Shown here: piece by piece, positions 17,940 to 26,846 of the stretch
How positions within the stretch are numbered: the first letter of the stretch is position 1
Layout: each line of letters starts with the position of its first letter
DNA from: Serratia oryzae
GTDB taxonomy: Bacteria; Pseudomonadota; Gammaproteobacteria; Enterobacterales; Enterobacteriaceae
Direction: 5' to 3'
Assembly: GCF_001976145.1 (NCBI RefSeq)
Contig: NZ_MOXD01000017.1
Span: forward strand, 1-45,899
Length of the DNA: 45,899 bases
The notes under the pieces: model-generated
What the model was told of the DNA's origin: nothing
The model's database searches: none
The model's input: the letters and a program-made list of their open reading frames with translations, nothing else
Made by a program: the position numbers and the translations under genes

Positions 17940-17996
17940 TAAAAAGAGGGAGAAAGCAGAGAATATGGGGGAGTTGAAGCAAGGTTTAGGGCAAGG

Positions 17997-18042
17997 TGTG
18001 GTCTCGATCGCACCCTGTTTTCCTCAGCCGTGCCACTATTCT
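17997..18042 (+). promoter_or_regulatory. Candidate CRP site and -10 element for melR
   Basis: TGTGG-N6-TCGCA at 17997-18012 matches the CRP half-sites TGTGA and TCACA at 4/5 each. TATTCT at 18037-18042 could be the -10 box, placing the CRP centre near -44. E. coli melR is a CRP-dependent promoter with a similar layout. The match is imperfect, so confidence is moderate. Confidence 0.45.
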
Positions 18043-18062
18043 GATTATTCAGGAACAGGAAG

Positions 18063-19004
18063 ATGATCGCTATGGAAAATGCCGTGGTGCGCGCTTTAGC
18101 GCCCGATCCCGATATGTGCAGCAGTACCGACCCTGCGGCGCGCAGCCCTCTGTCGCTCTATTCCGATTATCAGCGCATGGACATTGAACTGCGCGCCCCG
18201 CTCGCGATGCCGTCCAGCCACTGGCACGGCCAGGTCGAAGTGAACGTGCCTTTTGACAGTGATGTGGAATATCTGATCAACGATGAGGTGGTGCGGATCA
18301 AACAGGGGCATATCACGCTGTTCTGGGCCTGTGTTCCGCATCAGCTGACTCGCCCTGGCGACTGCCAGAGTATGGCGATCCTGAATTTGCCGATGCATCT
18401 GTTTCTTTCATGGCCGTTGGATCGGGAACTGATCAATCACGTGACGCACGGTATGGTCGTGAAATCGCTTACAGCCCATCAAATCAGCGCGTTTGAAGTG
18501 CAGCGCTGGCAGGCAGAGCTCACCAGTAGAGATGAGCAAATCCGGCAATTGGCGATCGACGAGATCGGCCTGATGCTCAAGCGTTTTAGCCTCTCCGGCT
18601 GGCAGCCGATCCTGGTGAATAAAGCCGCGCGCACCCACAAGAACGGTGTTTCCCGGCATGCGCAGTTTTACGTCAGCCAGATGCTGGGATTTATTGCTGA
18701 CAACTACGATCAGGCGCTGACCATTGACAGCGTAGCCGAGCACGTCAAGCTCAACCCCAACTATGCGATGGGGATTTTCCAGCGCGTGATGCAGCTGACC
18801 ATGAAGCAGTACATCACGGCGATGCGCATCAACCATGTCAGGGCGCTGCTGAGCGATACCGATAAAACCATTCTGGATATCGCTCTGACGGCGGGGTTTC
18901 GCTCAAGCAGCCGGTTTTACAGCACTTTCCACAAGTATGTGGGCATGTCACCACAGAAATACAGAAAACTCAGCCAGCTCCGCAGACAAAGCTTTTTTGT
19001 TTAA
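18063..19004 (+). CDS. melR: AraC-family melibiose regulator MelR
   Basis: A 313-residue activator of the melibiose genes. The N-terminal half is a cupin-like sugar-binding domain ([12 protein letters not shown]). The C-terminal half (about 205-305) holds two AraC helix-turn-helix motifs, including the signature region ending [24 protein letters not shown]. It is clearly orthologous to E. coli MelR (302 residues). An in-frame ATG at 18072 sits nine bases after AGGAAG and may be the true start, shortening the protein by three residues. The stop overlaps the end of convergent mtnA by four bases, so little terminator space exists between them. Confidence 0.95.
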   Translation: MIAMENAVVRALAPDPDMCSSTDPAARSPLSLYSDYQRMDIELRAPLAMPSSHWHGQVEVNVPFDSDVEYLINDEVVRIKQGHITLFWACVPHQLTRPGDCQSMAILNLPMHLFLSWPLDRELINHVTHGMVVKSLTAHQISAFEVQRWQAELTSRDEQIRQLAIDEIGLMLKRFSLSGWQPILVNKAARTHKNGVSRHAQFYVSQMLGFIADNYDQALTIDSVAEHVKLNPNYAMGIFQRVMQLTMKQYITAMRINHVRALLSDTDKTILDIALTAGFRSSSRFYSTFHKYVGMSPQKYRKLSQLRRQSFFV

Positions 19005-20029
19005 CGTAATGCCTGCTGAAAAACCCCTGCGGCCACCTGCTGCGGGGTGATCACTCCGCAGTCCAACACCCAGCCGCTGATCAGCGCCGCAGGCGTGACG
19101 TCGAACGCCGGGTTATACACCGCGGCATCCGCCGGTGCCCATTGGCAGGCGCCAAAACTGCCCGCTACGCCGGTGACTTCTGCGGCAGCACGCTGTTCAA
19201 TGGGGATCGCCGCACCGTTCGGGCAATGCGGATCGTGAGTGGTGTGCGGTGCGGCCACATAAAACGGAATGCGGTGAAAATGGGCCAGCACCGCCAGGCT
19301 GTAGGTGCCGATCTTATTGGCGACATCGCCATTGGCGGCGATGCGGTCAGCCCCGACCCAGACGGCATCGACTTGGCCTGCGGCCATCAGGCTGGCGGCC
19401 ATTGAGTCGCAAATCAGCTGGTAAGGGATACCAAGCTCGCCTAACTCCCAGGCGGTGAGGCGGCCGCCTTGCAGCAACGGGCGGGTTTCATCCACCCAAA
19501 CCTGCGCGATCTTGCCCTGTTGGTGGGCACGCAACAGCACACCGATGGCGGTGCCGATGCCAGCGGTTGCCAGCCCGCCGGTATTACAGTGGGTTAACAG
19601 GCGGCTGCCCGGTTGTACCCGTTCAGCACCGTGATCGGCAATGCGATCGCACAGCGCCCGATCTTCTTCTACCAAACGCAGCGCTTCTGCGGCCATCGCC
19701 GTGGCCCAATCGGGCTGTGCCAGCGCCTGCTTCATGCGATCCAGGTTGTTCATCAGGTTAACTGCCGTGGGCCGCGAGGCGCGCAGAGTCTGTAACGCCT
19801 GTTCCAGCTCCGAGGGGGATAAACCACGTTCGGCCAGCAGGGCCAACAGCAGGCTGGCCGACAGGCCAATCAGCGGTGCACCGCGCACCCGTAAGGAGCG
19901 GATATGTTCCACCAACTCATCCACGCTGTCGCAGGGCAACCAGCGCTTTTCCTGCGGCAATGCCTGCTGATCGAGGATCCAAAGTCGGTTTTCCTTCAGC
20001 TGTAAACTGGTGGTGTTAAGCGCTTGCAT
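19001..20029 (-). CDS. mtnA: Methylthioribose-1-phosphate isomerase
   Basis: A 342-residue eIF2B-fold isomerase converting 5-methylthioribose-1-phosphate to the ribulose form used by MtnB. The catalytic Cys (C148 in [12 protein letters not shown]) and Asp (D228 in [10 protein letters not shown]) are present with the family spacing. It is transcribed away from mtnK across a region with MetJ boxes. Its 3' end meets melR tail to tail with a four-base overlap, a sign that the melibiose module was placed tightly against it. Confidence 0.95.
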   Translation of the reverse strand: MQALNTTSLQLKENRLWILDQQALPQEKRWLPCDSVDELVEHIRSLRVRGAPLIGLSASLLLALLAERGLSPSELEQALQTLRASRPTAVNLMNNLDRMKQALAQPDWATAMAAEALRLVEEDRALCDRIADHGAERVQPGSRLLTHCNTGGLATAGIGTAIGVLLRAHQQGKIAQVWVDETRPLLQGGRLTAWELGELGIPYQLICDSMAASLMAAGQVDAVWVGADRIAANGDVANKIGTYSLAVLAHFHRIPFYVAAPHTTHDPHCPNGAAIPIEQRAAAEVTGVAGSFGACQWAPADAAVYNPAFDVTPAALISGWVLDCGVITPQQVAAGVFQQALR

Positions 20030-20093
20030 TGATGGTTAAATCCTTGTTGTGCGTTTATTGCATCTGTCGCACTATTCTGCCAACATGACTTTC

Positions 20094-20125
20094 AGATGTA
20101 TAGATGGCTAAATGTTTTTACGTCT
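20094..20125. promoter_or_regulatory. Four contiguous met boxes between mtnA and mtnK
   Basis: Four abutting 8-mers starting at 20094, 20102, 20110 and 20118 match AGACGTCT at 6, 6, 5 and 6 of 8 positions. The best are AGATGTAT, AGATGGCT and TTACGTCT. This is the tandem layout expected for cooperative MetJ binding and lies in the 128-bp divergent mtnA-mtnK promoter. Confidence 0.72.
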
Positions 20126-20157
20126 AAAAAGTAAAATCATCGTGAGAGGAGTTGGGG

Positions 20158-21357
20158 ATGTCGCTTTATCGTACGTTTACTGCTGCCGATGCTGTTGCCT
20201 ATGCCCGCCAATACGGGCAGGTTGCCGATCCACAGAGCCTGGTGAGCGCCGAGGAGATTGGCGACGGCAATCTGAACCTGGTGTTTAAGATCCGCGATCC
20301 GCAGGGCGTGAGCCGAGCGATCGTCAAGCAGGCACTGCCCTATGTGCGCTGCGTGGGGGAATCCTGGCCGTTGACGCTGGATCGGGCGCGCATTGAAGCA
20401 CAAACCTTGCTGGTTCATGGCGCTTTGTGCCCGCGCCACACGGTGCAGGTGCTGCATCACGATCCTGAGTTGGCGGTGATGGTGCAGGAAGATCTCTCTG
20501 ATCACCATATCTGGCGCAGCGAACTGGTGAAGGGGCGCTATTATCCGCTGGCGGCTGGGCAACTGGCGGAATACCTGGCGCAAACCCTGTTTCATACCTC
20601 TGACTTTTACCAGAATGCACAAGAGAAGAAGGCAGAAGTCAGCCGTTTTGCCAACCCGGAGCTGTGCCAGATCACCGAAGATCTGTTTTTCACCGATCCC
20701 TATATCGATCACGAACGTAATCAGTTTGATGAGGCACTGCTGCCGCAGGTGCAGGAGCTGCGTAATGATGCAGCCTTGAGGCTGGCGGTAGCTGGCCTCA
20801 AGCATCGCTTTCTGAGCAAGGCAGAAGCGTTGCTGCATGGCGATATTCACAGCGGTTCGGTTTTTGTGGCGGAAGGCAGGCTTAAAGCCATCGACGCAGA
20901 GTTTGGTTTCTATGGGCCTATAGGGTTTGATCTGGGGACCGCGCTGGGCAATCTGCTGCTGAATTATTGCGGTTTACCGGGGCTGCTTAGCCCACGGGAT
21001 GCCGCTGCCGGGCGTGAACAGCGCTTGCAGGACGTTCGTGAACTGTGGCTGATCTTCGCCGATCGTTTCCTGACCTTGTGCCATCAGCATACCCGTGATG
21101 CTGCCTTGGCGGTGCCGGGCTATGCTGAGCAGTTCCTGGATCAGGTGTGGCAGGATGCGGTGGGATATGCGGGTACCGAACTGATTCGTCGCACGATCGG
21201 GCTGGCGCACGTCGCCGATCTGGACAGCATCAGCGAACCTGAAATGCGTGCCGAATGCCATCGCAATGCGCTCAGCCTGGGGCGTACTTTGATCGTCAAT
21301 GCGGCGCAAATCGAACATATCGACGCATTATTGGCACGTATCCGCCAAAACGGTTAA
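20158..21357 (+). CDS. mtnK: Methylthioribose kinase
   Basis: A 399-residue kinase of the aminoglycoside-phosphotransferase-like fold. It phosphorylates 5-methylthioribose, the entry step to salvage. The glycine-rich loop [11 protein letters not shown], catalytic loop [11 protein letters not shown] and metal motif [16 protein letters not shown] are visible. ATG at 20158 is preferred because GAGAGGA lies about eight bases upstream; the frame also opens at a TTG six bases earlier. With mtnA it makes the substrate for mtnBCD, which now lies 4.4 kb away beyond the melibiose genes. Confidence 0.95.
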   Translation: MSLYRTFTAADAVAYARQYGQVADPQSLVSAEEIGDGNLNLVFKIRDPQGVSRAIVKQALPYVRCVGESWPLTLDRARIEAQTLLVHGALCPRHTVQVLHHDPELAVMVQEDLSDHHIWRSELVKGRYYPLAAGQLAEYLAQTLFHTSDFYQNAQEKKAEVSRFANPELCQITEDLFFTDPYIDHERNQFDEALLPQVQELRNDAALRLAVAGLKHRFLSKAEALLHGDIHSGSVFVAEGRLKAIDAEFGFYGPIGFDLGTALGNLLLNYCGLPGLLSPRDAAAGREQRLQDVRELWLIFADRFLTLCHQHTRDAALAVPGYAEQFLDQVWQDAVGYAGTELIRRTIGLAHVADLDSISEPEMRAECHRNALSLGRTLIVNAAQIEHIDALLARIRQNG

Positions 21358-21388
21358 AAAGAAAAAGGGGCGATTCGCATCGCCCCTG
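21355..21388 (-). terminator. Terminator shared by mtnK and fadE
   Basis: AGGGGCGAT (21366-21374) pairs with ATCGCCCCT (21379-21387) around a TCGC loop. Read on the minus strand the stem runs into TTTTTCTTTTT, making it a strong terminator for fadE. It probably also stops mtnK transcripts. Confidence 0.85.
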
Positions 21389-21409
21389 GTGGTTGATTAT
21401 GGCTGAAGA

Positions 21410-23866
21410 TTATGCCACTTCAGCCTGCTGTTGGCGCTTCTCCTTCGTTACCGGCTTTCCCGCTTTCTGTGCTGCCAGCAGTTCAGGGGCAAAGTCATCA
21501 ACGTTGATGGAGCGCAGGCGGCTTTCTTCGGCTTTCACCAAGATTTTCGCTTCATCCGCATTAATTTTACCTTCTTCTAACGCGCGTTGTGCCAGGCGAT
21601 CCAACCGGGTGAACGGCAGGCTTTTACCCATTTGCTTGCAGAGACGTTCATGAATCGGCTCTGCGGCAATCACATCGGCCAGCGCGCTTTCCATCAACCC
21701 AACCGGGTTATGTTCACTCGGCGTCAGGTACTGCCCACGCCCCAAGCGGCTGCGGGTTGCGGAAGGTTGTTGGATGATCTTCGCCAGTTGATGATCGAGG
21801 CGATCCGAAGGCGCTGAGTGGACGCGGCCGAATGGGAAAACCACCACACGCAGGGCACCGGCGATAAAGCGGTTCGGGAAGTTACGCAGTAAATCATCCA
21901 GCGCTTGTTCCGCCTGATTCAGGCTGTCCTGCACGCCCCAATGTACCAGCGGCAGATCTTCTTTCTGACGGCCTTCATCTTCAAAACGTTTCAACGTTGC
22001 CGAGGCCAAGTACATCTGGCTGAGTACGTCCCCCAGGCGCGCAGAGATGCGCTCGCGGCGTTTCAGGCTACCGCCCAGCACGCCCATGGAAACGTCAGAC
22101 AGCAGGGCCAGGTTGGCGCTCAGACGGTTCAACTGCTGATAGTAACGGCGCGTTGAGTCTTTGGTCGGGCTACTGCTGGTGCGGCCATTGGTCAACCCCA
22201 GCCACAGGCTGCGCATTTTACTGCTGCCGACGTGGCCCAGATGGCCAAACAGGGCTTTATCGAACGCCTGCAGATCGTTATCCTGCGCCGCCGCCATTTC
22301 AGTCAGCACATAAGGATGGCAGCGAATGGCCCCTTGACCGAAGATCATCATGGTTCGGGTCAGAATGTTGGCCCCTTCCACGGTGATGGCGATAGGTGCC
22401 CCTTGGTAAGCGCGCGCCAGGAAGTTAGATTCCCCGAGCATGATGCCTTTACCGCCGGTGATATCCATTGCATCAATGATGGCCTGCTGACCACGGTGGG
22501 TACAATGGTATTTGACGATGGCAGACAATACCGCCGGTTTCTCGCCCTGCATCAGCGCATAGGTGATCAGCGAAGCGGCAGCATCCATCACATAGGTGTT
22601 ACCCGCAATGCGTGCCAGTGGTTCTTCGATCCCTTCCATCTTGCCGATAGAGATTTTGAACTGGCGGCGGATGTGGGCATAAGCCCCGGTTGCCAGCGCA
22701 ATGGATTTCAGGCTGCCGGTGGAATTGGAAGGCAGTGTGATACCGCGCCCGACGGACAGACATTCAACCAGCATACGCCAGCCCTGACCGGCCATTTTTG
22801 GCCCGCCGATGATGTAGTCGATCGGGACGAACACGTCGTTACCGCAGGTTGGGCCATTCTGGAACGGCACGTTCAGTGGGAAATGGCGGTTGCCGATTTC
22901 TACCCCTGGGGTGTTGGTTGGGATCAACGCGCAGGTAATGCCTGGAGAGGCGTTATCGCTCAGCAGGTGATCCGGGTCATGCAGTTTGAATGCCAAGCCC
23001 AGTACGGTGGCGATGGGGGCCAGGGTAATGTAGCGTTTGTTCCAGGTCAGTCGCATACCCAGCACCTGTTTGCCTTGCCATTCGCCCATACAGACGATAC
23101 CGGTGTCCGGAATCGCTCCGGCGTCGGAGCCCGCTTCCGGGCTGGTCAGTGCGAAACAAGGGATTTCGTCGCCGCGCGCCAGGCCTGGCAGATAGTGATT
23201 TTTCTGCTCTTCGGTGCCGTAATGTTGCAGCAACTCTCCTGGGCCGAGGGAGTTAGGCACGCCAACGGTGATCGCCAGAATACCGGAGACGCCGGCCAGC
23301 TTCTGCAGCACCAGGGCTTGCGCATACGGAGAAAACTCCAGGCCACCGTACTCTTTCTTGATGATCATGGCGAAGAAGCGATGTTCTTTCAGATAGGCCC
23401 ACAGTTCTGGCGGCAGGTCGGCCAGTTCATGGGTGATCTGGAAGTCGTTTGCCATGCGGCAGGCTTCTTCAACCGGGCCATCGAGAAATGCCTGCTCTTC
23501 TGCCGTCAACTTGGGTTGCGGATAGTTGTGCAGTTTGTTCCAGTCTGGCTGGCCACGGAACAGGTCACCTTCCCACCAGGTGGTTCCTGCCTCAATGGCT
23601 TCTTTTTCCGTGGTGGACATTGGTGGCATCACCTTACGGAAGGCGCGCAGAGCGGGGGCGGAAAGCAACGAACGGCGCAGCGAGGTGACGTTCAGCGGCA
23701 GCAGAACGATCGCCAGCGGCAGCAGCATCCCATAGCTCCACAGGCCGATAGCGCCCATGGCCACCGTATAGGCCAGCAGCAGCAGGCTGCTGAACGCTAG
23801 ATTCACTCGGTGATAAAACACCACACCAATGAGTGCGAGTAAAACAACGATGCTAAGAACCATCAT
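21410..23866 (-). CDS. fadE: Acyl-CoA dehydrogenase FadE
   Basis: An 818-residue enzyme for the first step of fatty acid beta-oxidation, oxidising acyl-CoA to trans-2-enoyl-CoA with FAD. Two N-terminal hydrophobic segments (about 3-20 and 27-60) suggest membrane association. The central acyl-CoA dehydrogenase core includes [20 protein letters not shown] and the [14 protein letters not shown] segment. Length and sequence are collinear with E. coli FadE (814). The last 40 residues diverge, as is common. A FadR-like operator lies just upstream. Confidence 0.96.
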   Translation of the reverse strand: MMVLSIVVLLALIGVVFYHRVNLAFSSLLLLAYTVAMGAIGLWSYGMLLPLAIVLLPLNVTSLRRSLLSAPALRAFRKVMPPMSTTEKEAIEAGTTWWEGDLFRGQPDWNKLHNYPQPKLTAEEQAFLDGPVEEACRMANDFQITHELADLPPELWAYLKEHRFFAMIIKKEYGGLEFSPYAQALVLQKLAGVSGILAITVGVPNSLGPGELLQHYGTEEQKNHYLPGLARGDEIPCFALTSPEAGSDAGAIPDTGIVCMGEWQGKQVLGMRLTWNKRYITLAPIATVLGLAFKLHDPDHLLSDNASPGITCALIPTNTPGVEIGNRHFPLNVPFQNGPTCGNDVFVPIDYIIGGPKMAGQGWRMLVECLSVGRGITLPSNSTGSLKSIALATGAYAHIRRQFKISIGKMEGIEEPLARIAGNTYVMDAAASLITYALMQGEKPAVLSAIVKYHCTHRGQQAIIDAMDITGGKGIMLGESNFLARAYQGAPIAITVEGANILTRTMMIFGQGAIRCHPYVLTEMAAAQDNDLQAFDKALFGHLGHVGSSKMRSLWLGLTNGRTSSSPTKDSTRRYYQQLNRLSANLALLSDVSMGVLGGSLKRRERISARLGDVLSQMYLASATLKRFEDEGRQKEDLPLVHWGVQDSLNQAEQALDDLLRNFPNRFIAGALRVVVFPFGRVHSAPSDRLDHQLAKIIQQPSATRSRLGRGQYLTPSEHNPVGLMESALADVIAAEPIHERLCKQMGKSLPFTRLDRLAQRALEEGKINADEAKILVKAEESRLRSINVDDFAPELLAAQKAGKPVTKEKRQQQAEVA

Positions 23867-23884
23867 AAGAAGCTCCGAAGTAGT

Positions 23885-23901
23885 AAGAGGTCCGACCTGT
23901 T
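23885..23901. promoter_or_regulatory. FadR-type operator upstream of fadE
   Basis: The 17-mer AAGAGGTCCGACCTGTT carries the central GGTCCGAC core and GTT end of known FadR sites. It sits 19 bp before the fadE start codon, where FadR would block transcription in the absence of long-chain acyl-CoA. The match is by recall of the consensus. Confidence 0.65.
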
Positions 23902-24118
23902 ATCTCTATTTGTTGTAGTCCATACCCAGAAATTTATCAATGCATTTACACTTCAATTACAACTTAAGTCACAAACTGGCGGCACCCTTGCGCCAAAAAC
24001 CTCAGCTATAGCTCAACACATGCGTTGTTTCATTCACAGTACTTCTCGGTGTTTCTGCGATCCGTTACACTGCACAGCGAAAGATTGACGATGCGAAAGC
24101 AAAAAAGAGGCGACCTCC

Positions 24119-24700
24119 ATGTACCACGATTTAATTCGCAGTGAACTTAACGAAGCGGCTGATACTCTGGCGAAATTCCTCAGCGATGATGCCAATATTG
24201 ACGCTATCCAGCGTGCGGCGGTCTTACTGGCCGACGCCTTTAAAGCGGGAGGGAAAGTCATTTCCTGCGGCAACGGGGGGTCTCACTGTGACGCGATGCA
24301 CTTCGCAGAAGAGCTGACAGGGCGTTATCGTGAAAACCGTCCTGGTTACCCCGCTATTGCGATTTCTGACGTCAGCCACTTGTCCTGCGTCGGCAACGAT
24401 TTTGGCTACGATTATGTCTTCTCTCGCTATGTGGAAGCGGTTGGTCGTGCAGGTGATGTGCTGTTGGGGATTTCCACCTCCGGTAACTCCGGCAACGTGA
24501 TCAAGGCTATCGAAGCCGCTCGCGCCAAAGGGATGAAAGTGATCACCCTGACCGGTAAAGACGGCGGTAAAATGGCTGGTTCTGCCGACGTGGAAATCCG
24601 CGTTCCGCACTTTGGCTATGCCGACCGTATTCAGGAGATCCATATCAAAGCGATCCATATCCTGATTCAACTGATTGAAAAAGAGATGGTCAAGGATTGA
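24119..24700 (+). CDS. gmhA: Sedoheptulose-7-phosphate isomerase (heptose synthesis)
   Basis: A 193-residue SIS-domain enzyme that converts sedoheptulose-7-phosphate to glycero-manno-heptose-7-phosphate, the first step of LPS inner-core heptose synthesis. SIS motifs [18 protein letters not shown] and [16 protein letters not shown] are intact. GAGG eight bases before the ATG supports the start. It is divergent from fadE, as in E. coli (also named lpcA). Confidence 0.96.
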   Translation: MYHDLIRSELNEAADTLAKFLSDDANIDAIQRAAVLLADAFKAGGKVISCGNGGSHCDAMHFAEELTGRYRENRPGYPAIAISDVSHLSCVGNDFGYDYVFSRYVEAVGRAGDVLLGISTSGNSGNVIKAIEAARAKGMKVITLTGKDGGKMAGSADVEIRVPHFGYADRIQEIHIKAIHILIQLIEKEMVKD

Positions 24701-24791
24701 TGACGCCAGACCGCCGATGGTGAATGGCAGCAGGGCGCAGCAGGTCGCGCCCATCGCGTAATGAATCAGTGTGGTTAAGGAGTGGCTTTCG

Positions 24792-25586
24792 ATGTGTGAA
24801 TTGCTCGGGATGAGCGCAAATGTGCCAACCGATATTTGCTTTAGCTTCAGTGGTTTGGTTCAGCGCGGTGGCCGCACCGGGCCACATAAAGATGGTTGGG
24901 GCATTACTTTCTATGAAGGTAATGGCTGCCGCACCTTTAAAGATCCACAACCGAGTTTCAATTCACCGATCGCCCGCTTGGTGCAGGAGTACCCGATCAA
25001 ATCCTGCGCGGTGGTTTCCCATATTCGCCAGGCTAACCGTGGTGAAGTGGCGCTGGAAAACACGCATCCGTTCACGCGTGAACTGTGGGGCCGCAACTGG
25101 ACCTACGCGCACAATGGCCAGCTCAAGGGCTATCGAAAACTACCTACCGGCAATTTCCGCCCGGTGGGGCAGACCGACAGTGAATATGCTTTTTGCTGGT
25201 TGCTGAATCAGTTGGCGCTGAAATACCCACGGACGCCCAGCAATTGGCCAGCGGTGTTCCGCTATATTGCCCAACTTGCCGATCAACTGCGGCAGAAGGG
25301 AGTATTCAATATGCTGCTGTCGGATGGGCGTTTTGTGATGGCCTACTGTTCTACCAATCTTTACTGGATCACACGGCGTGCCCCCTTTGGCAAAGCCACC
25401 TTGCTCGATCAGGATGTAGAGATTGATTTTCAGCAACAGACCACGCCTGACGACGTGGTGACGGTAATTGCCACTCAGCCGCTGACGGGCAATGAAACCT
25501 GGCACAAAATTGCGCCAGGTGAGTTTGCTTTATTTTACTACGGTGAACGGCTTGCTTTGAGAGAGCGGATTAACATCCACCGTTGA
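24792..25586 (+). CDS. yafJ: Class II glutamine amidotransferase-like protein YafJ
   Basis: A 264-residue Ntn-type glutamine amidotransferase domain protein. The frame opens upstream at a GTG, but ATG at 24792 puts the nucleophile Cys at position 2 (MCELLGMSA) and has AAGGAG nine bases before it. [14 protein letters not shown] and the AHNGQL segment are characteristic of the fold. No synthase domain is attached, and the physiological substrate of YafJ is not established to my knowledge. Its 3' end overlaps convergent yafK by 57 bp. Confidence 0.92.
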   Translation: MCELLGMSANVPTDICFSFSGLVQRGGRTGPHKDGWGITFYEGNGCRTFKDPQPSFNSPIARLVQEYPIKSCAVVSHIRQANRGEVALENTHPFTRELWGRNWTYAHNGQLKGYRKLPTGNFRPVGQTDSEYAFCWLLNQLALKYPRTPSNWPAVFRYIAQLADQLRQKGVFNMLLSDGRFVMAYCSTNLYWITRRAPFGKATLLDQDVEIDFQQQTTPDDVVTVIATQPLTGNETWHKIAPGEFALFYYGERLALRERINIHR

Positions 25587-26288
25587 AGCATACTGCGCTG
25601 GCTGACCACTGCTGTTGACCGGATGGGCCAGCACATATTGGCCATTACTCACGTTGATCATCGGCGGCTGGCGGTTTTTCACGAAGTACTCATAGCCTGG
25701 TTTTAACTGGCGCCAGAAGTTTATATTGCTGGAGTTACGGTGGCGTTGCAGGTTCTGTTCGGTCATGCGGAACGGATAAATGCTGATATTCACCTGGGCC
25801 TGACCATAGGCAAATGCCGCCTCCACATAGCGATAAATCTCATCCATGTAGGTGTTGGTCATCGCATAGCAACCGACAGATTTGCATTCACCGTGGATCA
25901 TCAGATAGGCCCCGGAATATCCCTGTGCCTTATCATAATCATTCGGGAAGCCGATGTTGATTGCCCGATAATATTTGCTGTTGGGTTTTAGATTGCGAAC
26001 ATCGACGCTATAAAAACCCTCTGGGCTCTTAAAGTCACCTTCACGGCGTTTGGGGCCTAAACCCCCAGAGAAATTGCAGATAGGAAAGGTATTCACCAAA
26101 CGGAATTCATTGCCCATTTTGGCATAAAGTTCCAGCTTGCGTTCTTCTTTGAATATCTGGATATAGACGGGTGAACCCAATAATTGCTGTTTAACTACCG
26201 GTGCTTCGGGGGCCTGCTCGCTGGCGCTGCAGGCCGTGATCATCGGCATACAAAATAGCATCGCAAAAAACAGCGCGATTCTGCTCAT
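25530..26288 (-). CDS. yafK: YkuD-family protein YafK (DpaA/LdtF-type)
   Basis: A 252-residue envelope protein homologous to E. coli YafK (DpaA/LdtF), which detaches Braun lipoprotein from peptidoglycan. The catalytic Cys and His are in [17 protein letters not shown], and the fold marker [17 protein letters not shown] is near the N-terminus. Unlike the E. coli sequence I recall, the N-terminus ends in a plausible lipobox (ITAC, Cys20), so this version may be a lipoprotein. Its last 18 codons overlap yafJ on the other strand. Confidence 0.92.
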   Translation of the reverse strand: MSRIALFFAMLFCMPMITACSASEQAPEAPVVKQQLLGSPVYIQIFKEERKLELYAKMGNEFRLVNTFPICNFSGGLGPKRREGDFKSPEGFYSVDVRNLKPNSKYYRAINIGFPNDYDKAQGYSGAYLMIHGECKSVGCYAMTNTYMDEIYRYVEAAFAYGQAQVNISIYPFRMTEQNLQRHRNSSNINFWRQLKPGYEYFVKNRQPPMINVSNGQYVLAHPVNSSGQPAQYASTVDVNPLSQSKPFTVVK

Positions 26289-26310
26289 TATTATTCCTGC
26301 TTATATTAAC

Positions 26311-26397
26311 TGTTGGCTTGGTGAAAACGTTGCCAACATGCCACTGACTGATGTGATTGCATTAAATGCCACACCAGATTACCAGTGTGGTTTTTTT
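26311..26397 (+). ncRNA. Candidate small RNA upstream of nqrA
   Basis: A possible -10 (TATATT, 26302-26307; poor -35) is followed by a 7-bp hairpin (TGTTGGC 26311-26317 with GCCAACA 26332-26338). A single-stranded AU-rich linker comes next, then a stem CCACAC (26369-26374)/GTGTGG (26385-26390) and seven T residues. Hairpin, linker and U-tailed terminator is the layout of an Hfq-dependent small RNA. A 42-codon open frame from ATG 26338 crosses it but lacks a ribosome site. It could instead be a 5' leader with early termination. I do not recognise a known RNA family. Confidence 0.35.
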
Positions 26398-26430
26398 GTA
26401 GCAATACACGAAGTGTATAAAAAAACCACA
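26386..26430. repeat. Inverted repeat overlapping the candidate RNA terminator
   Basis: TGTGGTTTTTTT (26386-26397) is the exact complement of AAAAAAACCACA (26419-26430). Inside lies a second stem, ATACAC-GAA-GTGTAT (26404-26418). The outer arm reuses the GTGTGG strand of the terminator stem, so the two folds are mutually exclusive. Confidence 0.75.
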
Positions 26431-26846
26431 AACCTCGTTAAAAGTGAATTGACTGGCAGATTTTAACGATGAATGCTTAAAAATAGCGGCTATTTAATTG
26501 TGTTTGCTTGACTCAGGTCACTAGATAGCACGGAAAAATGTTACCAAAAATGTTAATATTCACCCCTTATTTTACTATGATCTAGTGGTGAATAGATGGG
26601 GTGATTTTGAACAAAATAGAATCCATTCCATCTTCGTGTTAATAACATTTATTTAACACGCCGTATTGCTGTTTGGGCCGTAATTTTGAGATAGAGAAAA
26701 CGGTTCTGTGTGAAAGTTTCATGTTGGGTACGATCCTGTTGTGCCTATCCTGAGGTTGTTATGGCAATCTCATCATCCTGGCATCGTCCGTGCCAGCCTG
26801 CGGGCCGGTAAGACGTGTGGACATTTTTAAACATCGTGTACATCCT
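26431..26846. other. Remaining nqr leader/promoter region, no gene seen
   Basis: No convincing gene is present. Besides the ArcA-like box there are overlapping inverted repeats: ATTCACC (26558-26564) can pair with GGTGAAT (26587-26593), or the shifted TCACCCC with GGGGTGA (26598-26604). The nqr promoter must lie here, but I cannot fix its -10/-35. The length (558 bp from yafK to nqrA) is unusual beside the tight spacing elsewhere. Confidence 0.5.
26643..26657 (-). promoter_or_regulatory. ArcA-type box upstream of nqrA
   Basis: On the minus strand this reads GTTAAATAAATGTTA, matching the ArcA-P consensus GTTAATTAAATGTTA at 14 of 15 positions. It lies inside an 8-bp inverted repeat (CGTGTTAA/TTAACACG, 26635-26660), about 190 bp before nqrA. 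ArcA control of a respiratory NADH dehydrogenase would make sense. Confidence 0.55.

Noticed and set aside
22232..23800. 522-codon open frame antisense to fadE
   Set aside because: It lies wholly within fadE on the opposite strand, has a Gln/His/Arg-rich composition typical of antisense frames in GC-rich genes, and shows no recognisable domain.
26236..26466. 76-codon open frame across the candidate small RNA
   Set aside because: It begins inside yafK on the other strand, lacks a ribosome site, and the hairpins explain the region better. A shorter 42-codon version from 26338 cannot be fully excluded.
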